Source of the DNA: Strigamia acuminata
Taxonomy: Eukaryota; Arthropoda; Chilopoda; Geophilomorpha; Linotaeniidae
NCBI GenBank assembly: GCA_949358305.1
Contig: OX442314.1
Coordinates: 40,556,581-40,620,580 of the forward strand
Direction of reading: 5' to 3'
DNA: 64,000 nucleotides
The position numbers and the translations under genes were made by a program. The stretch's first letter is position 1; every line of letters starts with the position of its first letter. Positions 1 to 10,087 of this stretch are shown here, piece by piece. Under the pieces are notes generated by a model. It was not told where the DNA came from. It saw only the letters and a list, made by a program, of their open reading frames with translations, and did not search any database.

Positions 1-461
1 AATTATTTTATTTTATTTAATGTTTCAGTGCAAAAAAATCAGATGGTGACTACCTCTCTGAGATGAACAGTGCCAACTTCATGCTGAGGTTTGAAAACAT
101 TTTTCCGAATTTGGAAAAAGGTAGTGTTATAGTGCTTGATAATGCACCGTATCATATGGTGAAACTTGACCCAGCACCGACATCTGCATGGCTTAAGGCG
201 AAAATACAAGAATGGTGCATTCAATATGATGCATATTTTGAGGAAAATTATATAAAGGCTGAGTTGCTAGAGGTATTATATTTTAAAATATAACATTCAT
301 TTTAGTGTGTAATCAATAATAATTTATTACACTAGGTTGTAAATGCAATAAAAAGTGGTGAAACGAGTTATGTCTTTGATACCAGAGCCACAGAATTAGG
401 GTTCAAGATTCTACGCTTGCCACCGTATCACTGCTGCCTAAATCCGATTGGTTTTGTCTAA
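1..461 (+). pseudogene. Tc1/mariner-like DDE transposase, C-terminal fragment
   Basis: Two exons encode the C-terminal half of a DDE-superfamily transposase. Exon 29-272 follows a TTTCAG acceptor and encodes SDGDYLSEMNSANFM and then VIVLDNAPYH, the second catalytic Asp block. A 63-nt intron (273-335) has GT...AG ends. Exon 336-461 encodes FKILRLPPYHCCLNPIGF and stops at 459-461. In this family the last block is normally NPIE followed by W; here the Glu is Gly and a stop follows at once, so the third catalytic acid is gone and the copy is dead. The N-terminal part lies outside the window. The fragment at 7,034-7,702 belongs to the same family and covers the part missing here. Family assignment rests on motif recognition only. 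Confidence 0.6.
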
Positions 462-478
462 GCAAAAAAAAAAATTTT

Positions 479-543
479 TGATAAGGAAAATTAATATTTA
501 TTAATATTATTAATATTTATTAATATTTATTAATATTTATTAG
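479..543. repeat. AT-rich short tandem repeat
   Basis: Repeats of a TTAATATTTA-like unit run between the transposase relic and the copia gag relic. No coding or regulatory content is visible. Confidence 0.6.
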
Positions 544-568
544 AAATCTTCAGGGAAATTGATCAACT

Positions 569-1434
569 ATGGCATCCGACAAATATGATGACTGTAGGTC
601 AATTAAAAAACTTGATGGGACTAATTATACCACTTGGGCTGTTCAGGTGCTGCTGTTATTGGCACAGCAGGACATGTGGGATCACATTACCGGCGACAAG
701 ACGGTACCTGCTGCAACAGCCACAGCAAAAGAAAAACGTGACTACAAAGTGCGGGAGCACAGGGCCAGGTTTACAATCTGTTTGAGTTGTGGAGAATCAC
801 AACAACTTGTGGCTGTGGCTGAAGAAACGTCGAAGAAAGCGTGGAAAGCAATCAGGCAGCTTATCAGCCCACCTCGTGTGCCCGTAAAGGCAGACTGAGA
901 CGCGAATTTCTTCAAATGAGATTAATGGAAAATGAGGAAATCATGTGCTTCTTGGCTCGGGTCGACAGGAAAGTTTTGGAACTGAAAAACGTTAAAGTGA
1001 CCCCGACAGATGAAGAAGTAGCATTTCAATACATGAACTTTCTTCCTGCACAGTATGAAACTGTGAAACAAATCATGTATCATTGGGGAGATCCGGAATT
1101 TACGATAGCCAATGTGAAGGACAGATTGTTGGGAGAATATAACCGATTATATGAATCGTCAGACACCTTTAAGATTCATGCACAAGATAGGGTTGACAAC
1201 GCAGGTGCCTTCTTTGGAAAAGGCAGATGGCAACGTGGCAAAAGCGGAAATGTGACATCTTCACCTCGTGTCTGCTTCAATCGTGGTGGCGCTAATCATT
1301 TTGCGCGAGAGTTTTCTGTCACTTGCCATAGCGGACACGCTCGTGGAGTTTGCTGGATTTTCTGTGGGTCGTACGATTCTGATTCGGTATCGGTCCAAGG
1401 AGGAAAAGCAAAAAACGGCAAGCGACGGGATTAG
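569..1434 (+). pseudogene. Ty1/copia-type gag relic
   Basis: The ATG at 569 opens a frame with KLDGTNYTTWAVQVLLLL, the hallmark of the copia gag (UBN2/Retrotran_gag_2) N-terminus. The reading continues in another frame from about 880-895 (RREFLQMRLMENEEIMCFL, then FLPAQYETVKQ), so one frameshift separates the two halves. The zinc knuckle near 1,273-1,315 reads CFNRGGANHFAREF: two of the three expected Cys of the C-x2-C-x4-H-x4-C pattern are replaced by Arg and Phe. No protease, integrase or RT follows, and no LTRs are seen. This is an old gag remnant; Gag would normally form the particle of a copia element. Confidence 0.7.
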
Positions 1435-1670
1435 AAACCGGGTTTGATGTAGAGATAAATATTGGATTTTTTTTCAAATTATTTTTTAAATTACGACGAA
1501 ATTTAATTGATTGTTATCGCGAGTGACGTTAAACTGGGTAAAGAATAAGTGCAGTGTGAATGCCCACACGCGAGTACATTCGTCTGCTTCGCCCGTGATC
1601 GTCTCGAGGAGCGCCGGCACACAGTGGTTCGAAGCCTGCAGACTTTTCAGTCACCATCTTCGTCGCCGCT
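1435..1670. other. non-coding, possible 5' leader of the short ORF at 1,671
   Basis: No gene is seen. AT-rich sequence changes near 1,520 to GC-richer sequence that leads into a CGCCGCT-ATGG start context at 1,671. This would suit a promoter and 5' UTR, but no TATA box is obvious. Confidence 0.3.
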
Positions 1671-1772
1671 ATGGGAGCCGAGACGTCGTGGTTCATTCTG
1701 CTGGCAGCGTGTTTCTTCAGTGGAGCATACTTTTGTAATTGTCAAATAGTTGTGCAAAGGGGGACTTGTTAG
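1671..1772 (+). CDS. short ORF with a secretory signal peptide, possible first exon
   Basis: The ATG at 1,671 lies in a good start context and opens a 33-codon frame. Residues 1-23 look like a classic signal peptide: a short N-region (MGAETSW), a hydrophobic core FILLAACFFSGAYF, then Cys-rich CNCQ. The frame stops at 1,770-1,772. It is either a tiny secreted peptide or, more likely, the first coding exon of a secreted or membrane protein whose donor lies near the end (several GT dinucleotides at 1,750-1,775, none clearly best). It resembles no transposon product I know, so it is a candidate remnant or start of a host gene. The downstream exons cannot be identified. Confidence 0.35.
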   Translation: MGAETSWFILLAACFFSGAYFCNCQIVVQRGTC

Positions 1773-2257
1773 TGTATGCGCAATTATTTGAGCTATTTCA
1801 GTTGCGCATTTATGGATAAATGCAACATGCGTGTCTTTGCTATTTTGCGTCTTAGTTACATTGGTTGATTTCGATTTTTAACCCCAATGCTTGTTTCAGT
1901 ACCGCAACCAATGTATTTACTAGCAATGACATGCCCACATGTCGTCTGCTCGAATGAGAGCGTTTATCCTTTGGTTAAACATTGCGTTTTGTTCGGTTTT
2001 ATCGATTGCTTAAGTCTAGTTTAAGTTTTGCCTGTTCTATAAAGAATAAATCAATGTTGGTTAACAATGATTTATTCTACTTAAAACTTGTCATACGTGA
2101 AGAGGGAAAATAGCCTAGAAACGATGTATATCATTATCTTTTGCATTCTCGTTTGTGAATAAAAGAAGGCGGACGCGAGATGCGGTGTCCCGCACCAATT
2201 CAACATTGCTAAACTTTTTTTTAATATCTTAGTTTATTTTTTCCTTTTCTTTTTCAG
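1773..2257. other. no gene seen
   Basis: AT-rich, with AATAAA at 2,046 and AATAAAA at 2,159. A good polypyrimidine tract and CAG acceptor end at 2,257. Nothing else can be supported. Confidence 0.4.
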
Positions 2258-2689
2258 AATCCATTAAAACCCATTTTCAAACAGCGTCAAGATTTGTGCA
2301 GAAAAAACAGTAACACATATAGTGCACAAGATGACACCACAAACATGAAGAGAAGAGGAAGGAAAGCTCAAAGTAAGCAATCAAAGTCTATAGATGTAGA
2401 AATTCAAAGTTAATTCTTATTGTTTTTTTTAGAAAGGAAATGGAGATTAAAAGCTCTCTCATTTTGTGCTTCTAAACTCTCAGAGAGGAAAAAAAAAATA
2501 GAGAGCTTCCTTGTCCCAAAGATGATGTCATCCGATGAATCAGACCAAGAAGATGGCATGCTGGTTTTTGGGACCAAAAAATATAAATGGACAATTGGAC
2601 AACGTGGAAACGATGGCAGAATTGATCAAACGCGCACGTCGCTTGGACGCTTCCAGGCCAGTAAAAACGGCGGACGCAGACGGGACTGA
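2258..2689 (+). CDS. two spliced coding exons of an unrecognised basic protein
   Basis: Exon 2,258-2,372 follows TTCTTTTTCAG and ends at a GTAAGC donor; intron 2,373-2,432 is 60 nt; exon 2,433-2,689 follows a run of T and AG. The split codon joins cleanly (phase 1), giving an open frame across both exons. The product is basic (MKRRGRKAQ, then RKWRLKALSF) with a short acidic patch MMSSDESDQEDG. Similar SSDES-type patches occur in tails of transposon-derived arthropod proteins, but I cannot name the family. After about 2,600 another frame (DNVETMAELIKRARRLD) looks more protein-like, so a frameshift may be present. No start codon is identified. Confidence 0.35.
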
Positions 2690-3079
2690 CACGAAACGAT
2701 CGGGTAGAGACACTTCCGTTCTTCTGCCGAAAAACGCTCCGAGCTTTGCTGTTTCGCCAAAGAGTTCTGGTGCGCCTAAGCCGTCCACGCGTGACCCTGT
2801 GTTTAGAGCTGTCATGGACAAGTCCTTGCTCACTTGTTACAAGTGTGGTGTCTGTCGTGTTGTGATGTATCGCCACAAGGTGGCACTACTTCATTGTTTA
2901 CACACCTGACTAGGTGAGGTCACTGTGTGACATTGGACATTTTGATATTTATATATAATTTGTATAATTTGTATAATAATAATGCAAATTCATTTCTTGT
3001 GCGTGTGCTTTTGGATTTTCTGTGTTGTAACGAAGGAAATTTATCTAGAGAGCTACCAAGCTTCCTATACTTGTTTGTA

Positions 3080-3707
3080 AAGGGTGTCCCAAAAAGAACG
3101 CAAGATTTGAATTTGCCGCCATTTGTGCAGTAAATTTTTGGCGACCCTGAAACAACAACAAATTGACAGCTAAGAGTTTAGGGTTAAGTTTAGGGTTAGT
3201 GAAAATGGAGTGCTACACGATACAACAACGTGTTTAGGGTTGGTAAACATGGAGCATTACTCGATACAACAACGTGTAACAATACAATTACTGCAAGAGA
3301 CATTTCTTGGTCGTGTACTCTCTCGTTTCAATGATCAGAATTGTAATGCACGGGGGGTTGTGGGCTTGTTGACATAGACCTTTGAATTCAAATAACCCCA
3401 TAAAAAGAAATCTAATGGTGTTAAATCACACGATCTAGGGGGCCAATTCTGATCACCGAAACGAGAGAGTACACGACCAGGAAATGTCTCTTGCAGTAAT
3501 TGTATTGTTACTCGTTGTTGTATCGAGTAATGCTCCATGTTTACCAACCCTAAACACGTTGTTGTATCGTGTAACACCCCATTTTCACTAACCCTAAACC
3601 TAACCCTAAACTCTTAGCTGTCAATTTGTTGTTGTTTCAGGATCGCCAAAAATTTACTGCACAAATGGCGGCTAATTCAAATCTTGCGTTATTTTTGGGA
3701 CACCCTA
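3080..3707 (-). mobile_element. fold-back Tc1/mariner-type derivative with 264-bp inverted arms
   Basis: The left arm (3,080-3,343) and right arm (3,444-3,707) are inverted copies of equal length, 264 bp, around a 100-bp core. The outer ends read AGGGTGTCCC and GGGACACCCT and are flanked by TA (3,078-3,079 and 3,708-3,709), as expected for Tc1/mariner integration. On the minus strand, 3,577-3,335 still encodes a start-like MEHYSIQQRV joined to FPGRVLSRFGDQNWPPR, LTPLDFFLWGYL and SKVYVNKPTT, the C-terminal signature of a Tc1/mariner-superfamily transposase. Most of the transposase, including the first two catalytic Asp blocks, is missing. This is a non-autonomous derivative. The arms carry a few mismatches, so the insertion is not recent. 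Confidence 0.75.
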
Positions 3708-3709
3708 TA

Positions 3710-4689
3710 TATGCTTTTTGAGATTTTACATTTAGCTTTATACGCGTTCTTTTTGTATTTGATAATTCTCGTCCGTGCTTTATGGCATGGTGGGAGAGTT
3801 ACGAGTCCTAATTGTTGTATGACTGAGGATTATTATGCGTATTCATATTTTGTTATGGGCATATTGGATGTTCTGTATCTTAGTTAAAGCCGTTCATCTT
3901 GAGTGCACAGTTGCATTTTACATCAATTTGTTTTCCTTCTGTGAAATTATCAAATTGTCAGTTTTTGCTTTAGTTTTGTATTTGTGGATTCTAGCGAGTA
4001 CTTTAGAATTCCACGCTTGCCAGGCCCCCCGATAGACATATTTTGACCATGTTAGTTAGTATTGAGGCATACACATTTTTTGTCCTAATTATGTTCATAT
4101 ACGCGTTGCACACTTATGTAAATTTTCTCGTTAGAACCAGTGTGATAATTTTTAGCACAGTAAATTATTTGTTCGTTCGCCATGTGTGGTTCCCTTGAGC
4201 TGAAATTATTTTGTCCATGAATTTGAGTAATTTCTTGATTTGTTTATTGATTGTTAAAATTCATTTTATGATTTAGTATAGTAGGTTGCCAGGATGTCAA
4301 CATCGAGTGATGATGGGAACGAGTCCCTTGAGGATGTCTCAATCGACTAGGTTGCGACAGGAGTGGACACAGAGGCTCACAGAAGTAGAATAGCGCCGGG
4401 AGGCGCAAACATTCGATGCACGGGCCTGTGCACTGGAGACCTGCAAGTGCCCCGTACAAGCCAAAAGCGACGCCGACAATTGCGTCTGCCCACCCCACCA
4501 CCACGTTTGTCCCTGTCAGTCGCCCATTCTTGACCTATACACCGGCCGCCACGTATGTGCCGACAATGTTCCGAGCACAGACCACAACAACGACCGCCAC
4601 TGAATCCGGAATTGCCTCACTCGGATCCTGGAGTTCGTGGCTCAGCGATGCGTTCTGGCTGGGCAATATGGCCTTGTGCGCTATGCAGT
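3710..4689. other. no gene supported
   Basis: About 1 kb. Short open frames rich in Pro, Thr and Ala occur at 4,416-4,715 but lack any recognisable motif. No splice-joined coding region or repeat end is seen. Confidence 0.4.
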
Positions 4690-5300
4690 GTGGCTGCGCA
4701 ATCTGGCGTGGCTGAGCCTGTGAAACAGAAACATGCATTTGAGTTTGTTTTGTTTTTATGCCAATTTATGCATATCCGCAGTGAGGAAAGGTTAGGAGTT
4801 AGTATTTTTCAGTGGCATTTGCACCTGCAATTCGGCAGCGGACAGAGCGATGCGGCGTGGATGAGCGATACGATGTAGTGGGCCGGCGGGATGGTTTGGT
4901 GCAACAAGACGAGGTTGTGGGGCAGTCAAGACTTGCATCACAGGCCGGCATTGATGGCTGAAAGGTTGGTCGATAGCCTGTGAAAATAGAACATGCGTTT
5001 GTGTTTGTTTCTTTTTGGGCAAATTTATGCATATCCGTTTTTTAAACATAGATTCGATAGTGGCATCTGCACCTGCAGTTCGATGGCGGACTGAGCCATG
5101 CGGTCTGATGGGCCAATCGCCAATCCCCAATCGCCAAGGCGGTTGGGTGCAACCAGACGAGGTCGACGAGTCCTGCGTTGGGGTGGGCCAACCATGTCTC
5201 GAACTACAGGGCGGGCGTGATGTTACACAGGTTGGCCAGTAGCTGGAGAAGGTGTTGCAACCTACAAAGAGGAGTTTGTTTTGTTTGGGGGCAAATTTAG
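4690..5300. repeat. imperfect tandem repeat, unit about 245 bp
   Basis: Two full units (about 4,811-5,056 and 5,057-5,300) share AGTGGCATyTGCACCTGCA, then GCAACmAGACGAGGT, then a block with CCTGTGAAA, GTTTGTTT and AAATTTATGCATATCCG. A partial unit with the same AT-rich end block lies at about 4,710-4,790. Divergence between units is substantial, so the repeat is old. It could be a small minisatellite or the internal repeat of an unknown element. Confidence 0.6.
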
Positions 5301-5324
5301 AAATATTTCATTACATAACATCAG

Positions 5325-5364
5325 CAAATAAATGATGTTATGTATTAATAACATCATTTATTTG
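5325..5364. repeat. perfect 17-bp hairpin palindrome
   Basis: CAAATAAATGATGTTAT (5,325-5,341) is exactly complementary to ATAACATCATTTATTTG (5,348-5,364) around a 6-nt loop. It may be the core of a small MITE, but no target duplication is obvious. Confidence 0.6.
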
Positions 5365-6021
5365 TTATTTATGTAATTAGTAATGTGCTTTATGTCTTAG
5401 CAAATTTATTGGGTACTGGCTGGGTGGGTCGAAGCAGGATACGTCTGTAAGGCGCCCATCTGCGGTGTCCATTGCATGATTGATCGGTAGGTGTCAATGA
5501 CATGCTGCACCTTTGTGGATGTAAAAGAGATTCTGTTTTATCATTATTTCTAAATCACCTGTAGTGCGAAAACCAAATTTGGAGAAAATTGAAAGAGAAA
5601 AGCAAAATGGATGTTTTCAACTCTGCAGTCAACAGACAGCAGAGCAGTTCTGTGATTAGCTAAATAATTGAGAGCTTTGTTTAATGCGAGACTGAAAATG
5701 CCTTTGTTTGTCCTTTTTTTATGTAGGCATCTTTGCTGCTGAGCTCAGAAATAACAAAGCCCAGAAAAAAAACTAAGCAACAAATGCTTTCACAGTGAAT
5801 GTTTCTTTAGCAGTCCAGGTACATCTCAATACACAATTATCTGCTTGGAAATTAGAACACATATCATGCTGCACGTGGAATGATACACTGCACAAATGAT
5901 TTCAGGACAATATTCGATTCAAATATGGAAGACCAACTGAAAAATGTCTAAACCATCTAGAAGATGAAAGTATTTGTAGATTTATGCCAATTAAACTTGT
6001 CTTGCAAATTTTTGCAACATC
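5365..6021. other. no gene seen
   Basis: AT-rich, with no open frame of note and no recognisable repeat end. Confidence 0.4.
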
Positions 6022-6531
6022 ATGAACCCTCTACCGTCCTTAATTCCAATCTACAAGGCCCGACATTGCACATGCAGTGGGAGTCGCCAGCTGCTTCTGT
6101 CCGACATGGACTTGTATCAAATGGCGCTCTACGCACAGAGTGACCGCGCGCGATCCGAGCCACGTCCGAGGACACCGGACCGACGAAAAAAAGTGAGTAG
6201 TTCGTCGCTTTATCGCCACACCCGTCAGTTAATAGGACGATCGATCAATTATCTCTTCACCTCGCCGAACAACCTCCAACTACGTGCTTGTCAACGCGCG
6301 CGCGTACAAGCACGGGCGCCAGGATTGGTTTCGGTCCGGCGTCGCTCGCTCGCACGTTTGGCAGATTTGTGACTTTAAACGTCTTTTTATTTATTTACTT
6401 TTTATTTATTTAATTTTTTTTTAATTCCGTTATCATTCACATTCACGTTTAATTCAATTTCTATATTCCAGGCGATGAATGGAAACAACAGCGGCGGTGG
6501 CAGCAGCGACTACCACAACAGAAGTGACTAG
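6022..6531 (+). CDS. possible two-exon small protein, unrecognised
   Basis: The ATG at 6,022 opens 57 codons ending at a GTGAGT donor (exon 6,022-6,192). After a 279-nt AT-rich intron, an ATATTCCAG acceptor leads to exon 6,472-6,531, which continues in phase 0 to a TAG stop. The product would be 76 residues, Arg-rich in exon 1 (RSEPRPRTPDRRKK) and Gly/Ser/Asn-rich in exon 2 (NGNNSGGGSSDYHNRSD). Without splicing the first exon stays open to 6,372. I do not recognise it. It could equally be the leader of a decayed retroelement. Confidence 0.2.
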
Positions 6532-7029
6532 AACAACTTCTAAAAACAAACCAGTATTTAATGGTTGCACATTTAATATTCAAAATTTTTATTCTTAATT
6601 TGTTTCATTGTTTTATTTCTTATTCTTTGTTTCATTTAACTTTTATTCTCCATTTGTTTTTCTTTTTGCTTTTTTCATAATAAATTCTCATGTTCACTAT
6701 CTCATTTTCACTATCTACATTATTTTCTATTGGTGAATTCTCGTATCAAATACACCTCATCTTCTTGTCAGATAAGATTCACGCTGACCTAATTATCCCG
6801 ACAATTACACGTCGCGCTCGACATATTACTTAAGAGAATAATTCCCCCTCCCTATTTAGCTTTTTAAAACTGTCCACTTAATTATAAAAGGATCACTGTA
6901 GGCAAGGCTATAATATCACCTGTTGATGTCTGGCTCTTCACCTAGTGGCAAAACACCAAACTACTCACAATTTCAATTGCCAGCATAGAGTGAGGGTCCA
7001 GTTTTCTTGAACACAACTGTACATACTCG
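6532..7029. other. no gene seen
   Basis: AT-rich non-coding DNA with no motif that can be supported. Confidence 0.4.
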
Positions 7030-7033
7030 TTGC

Positions 7034-7702
7034 GATTACTTTTACACGATATTGAATTTAAATATATAAAACATAAACGCAATGCTGCTCGTTTTGAGCG
7101 TGATGACATTGTGGCATGGCGGAGGAAATATCTGCGTGAAATTAGAGCGTATCGTAGAGAAGGGAGAAAAGTTTACTACAGAGATGAAACATGGGTAAAT
7201 GCAGGTAATTAAATTATATTATATTTTAATTGAAAAATTAATTCTAAAAAAAAAATCAATGTCAATTATTATTACAGGTGAACATGTTGCCAAGGAGTGG
7301 GCTGACACAACAGTCAAGTCACACAGAGATGCCTTTCTGAGCGGTTTAAGCACAGAACTTAAAGATCCCACATCCATAGGAGGCAGGCTCATTGTTGGCC
7401 ACATTGGATCTGAGACCGGATTCGTTCCGAATGGCTTACTCATTTTCAAGTACTTAATTTACCGTATTTTACCGAATAAGAGTCGCCCTCGAATTGTAGC
7501 CGCCCTCGAATAGTAGCCGCAACTCAAAGTGGCTGTTTTGAATAAGAGCCGTGGCTCTTATTTGGTAAAATACGATATTTAATGTAAGAATAATATTTTT
7601 TTAATTCCTTCTTCTTTTCAGTGCTAAGAAATCTGACGGGGACTATCATTCTGAAATGAATTCGGCCAATTTTATGTGGTGGATGGAAACCGTTTTCCCC
7701 TA
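7034..7702 (+). pseudogene. Tc1/mariner-like DDE transposase, middle fragment
   Basis: Three exon-like blocks of the same family as the relic at 1-461. Block 1 (about 7,034-7,204) encodes RDDIVAWRRKYLREIRAYR and VYYRDETWVNAG, the first catalytic Asp block. A short intron (7,205-7,277, GTAATT...ACAG) leads to block 2, HVAKEWADTTVKSHRDAF then GGRLIVGHIGSETGFVPNG (7,278-7,450). A second intron, now holding a MITE, ends at TTTTCAG (7,621). Block 3 encodes AKKSDGDYHSEMNSANFM and meets a stop at 7,700-7,702. The rest of the catalytic domain (LDNAPYH, NPIE) is absent. Clearly dead; the overlap with the 1-461 fragment is only the SDGDYxSEMNSANFM block. Confidence 0.6.
7462..7575. mobile_element. 114-bp MITE in a transposase intron
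   Basis: The ends are inverted: CGTATTTTACCGAATAAGAG on the left, and the complement of the right end reads CGTATTTTACCAAATAAGAG. TA dinucleotides flank both ends (7,460-7,461 and 7,576-7,577), as for Tc1/mariner-type insertion. The inside is repeats of a GCCCTCGAATwrTAGCCG-like unit. It has no coding capacity. Confidence 0.65.
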
Positions 7703-7779
7703 GTTGCTCTGGCGAAGACCATATCAGTCACAATTAATTTTCAAACAATTTTCCAAATCAACAACTAATTTTTTTTTGT

Positions 7780-7962
7780 TTGGGCACCGTCGACAGGAAC
7801 ACCCCGTTGGAACTGTGGTTCCAACAGTTCAAGACCGTCGCTGGTCGCCCAATACCAGAACGTAACCGCACGTTAAACTGGATGCGAGTTCGATCTCGTC
7901 CCGAACGAGAGGCAGCAGAAAATGCGTTATACGCAAATGCCGCCGCCTCGACCTCAAACTAG
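7780..7962 (+). pseudogene. relic of the element-C accessory ORF
   Basis: A 60-codon frame encodes PLELWFQQFKTVAGRPIP followed by LNWMRVRSRPEREA. This aligns with the accessory ORF of element C (60,588-61,862), which reads PLEEWFVMFMTLPGQPIP and NWMRVRSRTDRERE. The shared skeleton is PLExWFxxF, GxPIP, NWMRVRSRxxRE. The N-terminal zinc-ribbon of the C protein is not present upstream and the long basic tail is not open downstream, although Ser/Thr/Ala-rich coding-like sequence continues to about 8,080. So an older, divergent relative of element C once sat here. No LTRs for it are seen. Confidence 0.65.
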
Positions 7963-8432
7963 AACACCGCATCGAAGACAAACGCCAACACTTCAACGTC
8001 CGCACGACCATCGAAAAGAGCTGTTTTACGGCTAAAAACTGCCTAGACTTCGACTAGCAGTTCACTAAAGTCGACTTGACGTGCAAAATTGTCTAGGTTT
8101 TCGGTTGTAAATCATGTTGGGATGATTTTTATTTTACACCGACTCGATTTCCTCGATGTCTCGAACTCACAAGCCGTCGACAAAAAACACGTTTGAACAT
8201 TATTCCTACTATGTTTCTTCGGCCACAACAGTCGACGGTTGATGGCCACGACAGGCGACAGCTGACTAAACCAAAAAGACCGAATGAACCGGAGATTAGA
8301 GTCACCAACACACTCGCCAGTCACCAACACACACGCTTGTCAATACCAACACTAAGAAAAGTGGCGGAAAACACTGTGCCTATAGATTATGCCATAACAA
8401 CAGTGGAAATCCGGGAATAGAAAATACAAGAT
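7963..8432. other. degenerate, probably continuing element relic
   Basis: Ser/Thr-rich coding-like sequence follows the accessory-ORF relic, then a 75-codon frame at 8,193-8,420 with no motif. No gene can be supported. Confidence 0.3.
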
Positions 8433-8533
8433 TTAAGTTTTCCATTTCCCAAACCAACAACACCTTTGGGCACAGAAAGAGCCAAGAAATGGATAGCAGC
8501 TATAAGAAGAGAGAATTTTGGTTTAGTCGACCC
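8433..8533 (+). pseudogene. THAP-domain fragment
   Basis: The frame encodes LSFPFPKPTTPLGTERAKKW followed by IAAIRRENF. The FPxP...rxKkWIxAIrRenF pattern is the central part of a THAP zinc-coordinating DNA-binding domain. The flanking Cys pair and the C-x2-H and AVPT parts are not found nearby. It is a short relic, probably of a THAP-bearing transposase or host THAP gene. Confidence 0.4.
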
Positions 8534-9343
8534 TAGGGACGCGCCGCGCTGCTGGCTAGCTTTGCGACCACCGAGCCGATGGGGCCGGGAGGCCCGGCGC
8601 CGAGGTAATTAATTCGGCCCAACGTTTCGATTTGTCAACCTGCCTATCTGTTCATTTAATTTGTTTAATTTGCTCTTTTTCTCAGGGACCCACAACCAGA
8701 CGTGTAGTCGGTGGTGCGACGGCTAGCCAAGCCAGATTCTCCCATTTTATTTTTTCGGCGTTGCTTTTGTTTTCTTTGTGTTTTCTCTTTTTCTTTGTAA
8801 ATAATAAAAATACTTAGCTTAACACCATACGTATATAAAATGAATTCAATATCAGGACTAGTCGGCCCGTATAGGGGTCCGGCTCCTAGCTATAACCAGG
8901 AGTCTGATCATCAGACTCGTGAAAACCACCGTTATTTCCAGAGGTAATGTAGAATAATTGCAATCATAACTCTAGAAATTCATTGTTTATTTCATGTTAG
9001 TCTGATGTAATAGTTGAATTGATTAACACAAAATGTTCTTGTTAGTTGATGTTATACTTAGAAACGATTGTTTTGCACATGTCAAATTATTATTAAGAGT
9101 TTCCTTAATGACTGTCTATTGCTGTAGAGATCACTTGCTTGTAAAACTTCAAAGTATTAAAAACTCCAAAAGTCAAGTGAAAGAAAAGAATATTACTTGA
9201 ATGCCGGTTTCAAAGAAACTGGACAACAAGTCGTCCGAGATATCTTTCTCTGGAGAGATCGATGTTTCCTCCAAAGAAGAAATCCATATCACACCAGGAA
9301 CGTCACCTTCAATTCTCACTGAGAGAGTTATGACCGTTTTCTA
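8534..9343. other. no gene supported; one tiny exon-like ORF
   Basis: Contains AATAAAAA at 8,805. At 8,840 an ATG opens MNSISGLVGPYRGPAPSYNQ and ends in a possible donor AG|GTAATG at 8,945. The end, ...TTCTACA at 9,343, may be the end of an LTR because a primer-binding-like site follows. Nothing more can be shown. Confidence 0.25.
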
Positions 9344-10087
9344 CACGTGGTGCCGCGACCAGGATTCAGTCAGGAATCCGGAATCAAACCAGTTGAGGCG
9401 ATTGGAGAAAGCAGTCATCGGGTCAAAATCCAAGAGAGAAGGCAGTTGAGACGCTGGAATCCATATCAAGCTGAGACGAGACTGGAAGGCAGTGGTGGAC
9501 ATCTTCCGATTCGACCAGACGCTCATTGGAAATCGCTTCAAAGAAGGTTGAAGACCAAAATCGGTTGTTCTTCAACGAGAAATACACAACGCAATAAAAG
9601 GCAAGAACGACATCTGGAACTGTACGAGAGCTCTACTACTGGAAGAAATTCTGCAAAGAAGAAGAATTCAATTAGAATAAGGTTTTTGTCTGAATTGAAA
9701 AGGTCTTTTTGGGGGATATTGCCATTAGAAGTCATGATTCGAAGAGAGTTGGAGTTGAAAATCAACTCAATCCAGAGAAAGTTTGAGGGGCAATTTGAAC
9801 AATTGAAACAGGACCCAATAGCATTTAATCTGATGTTCAACCCAGCCAAGACGGTTAGGCGGGTGAAGAAATTAGAATCTTATTGTCTAGAAATGCAAGA
9901 GTTAGATAAAGGGGTAGTGGAGATCATTGATAACCCACCAGAATTAGATGTTGATAATGATTTGTTTTTTTTTGGGGAAGTTCAAGTCACCGCAAACTAT
10001 AAAGGACATGGCTCCCGCATGGTTTTCAAACTGTCAAATGTGCAAACGGCAAAAAACACATTTTCGACATTATTTCGTGTCCCCTGA
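9344..10087 (+). pseudogene. degenerate retroelement leader and gag-like region
   Basis: TGGTGCCGCGACCAGGAT at 9,346-9,363 looks like a retroelement primer-binding site of the kind seen next to BEL/Pao or related LTRs. The downstream coding signal jumps between frames (9,391-9,660), then runs to 10,087 with a coiled-coil-like stretch (RRELELKINSIQRKFEGQF) and YCLEMQELDKGVVEI. No protease or RT is present. The assignment as a retroelement is an inference; the class is not certain. Confidence 0.3.

Noticed and set aside
3176-3600. TTAGGGTT-like repeats in the fold-back element
   Set aside because: Looked like telomeric repeats, but they are isolated and symmetric in the two arms, so they belong to the element.
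4244-4878. Overlapping 67-107 codon frames
   Set aside because: Thr/Ala/Pro-rich low-complexity frames on both strands without motif or splice support.
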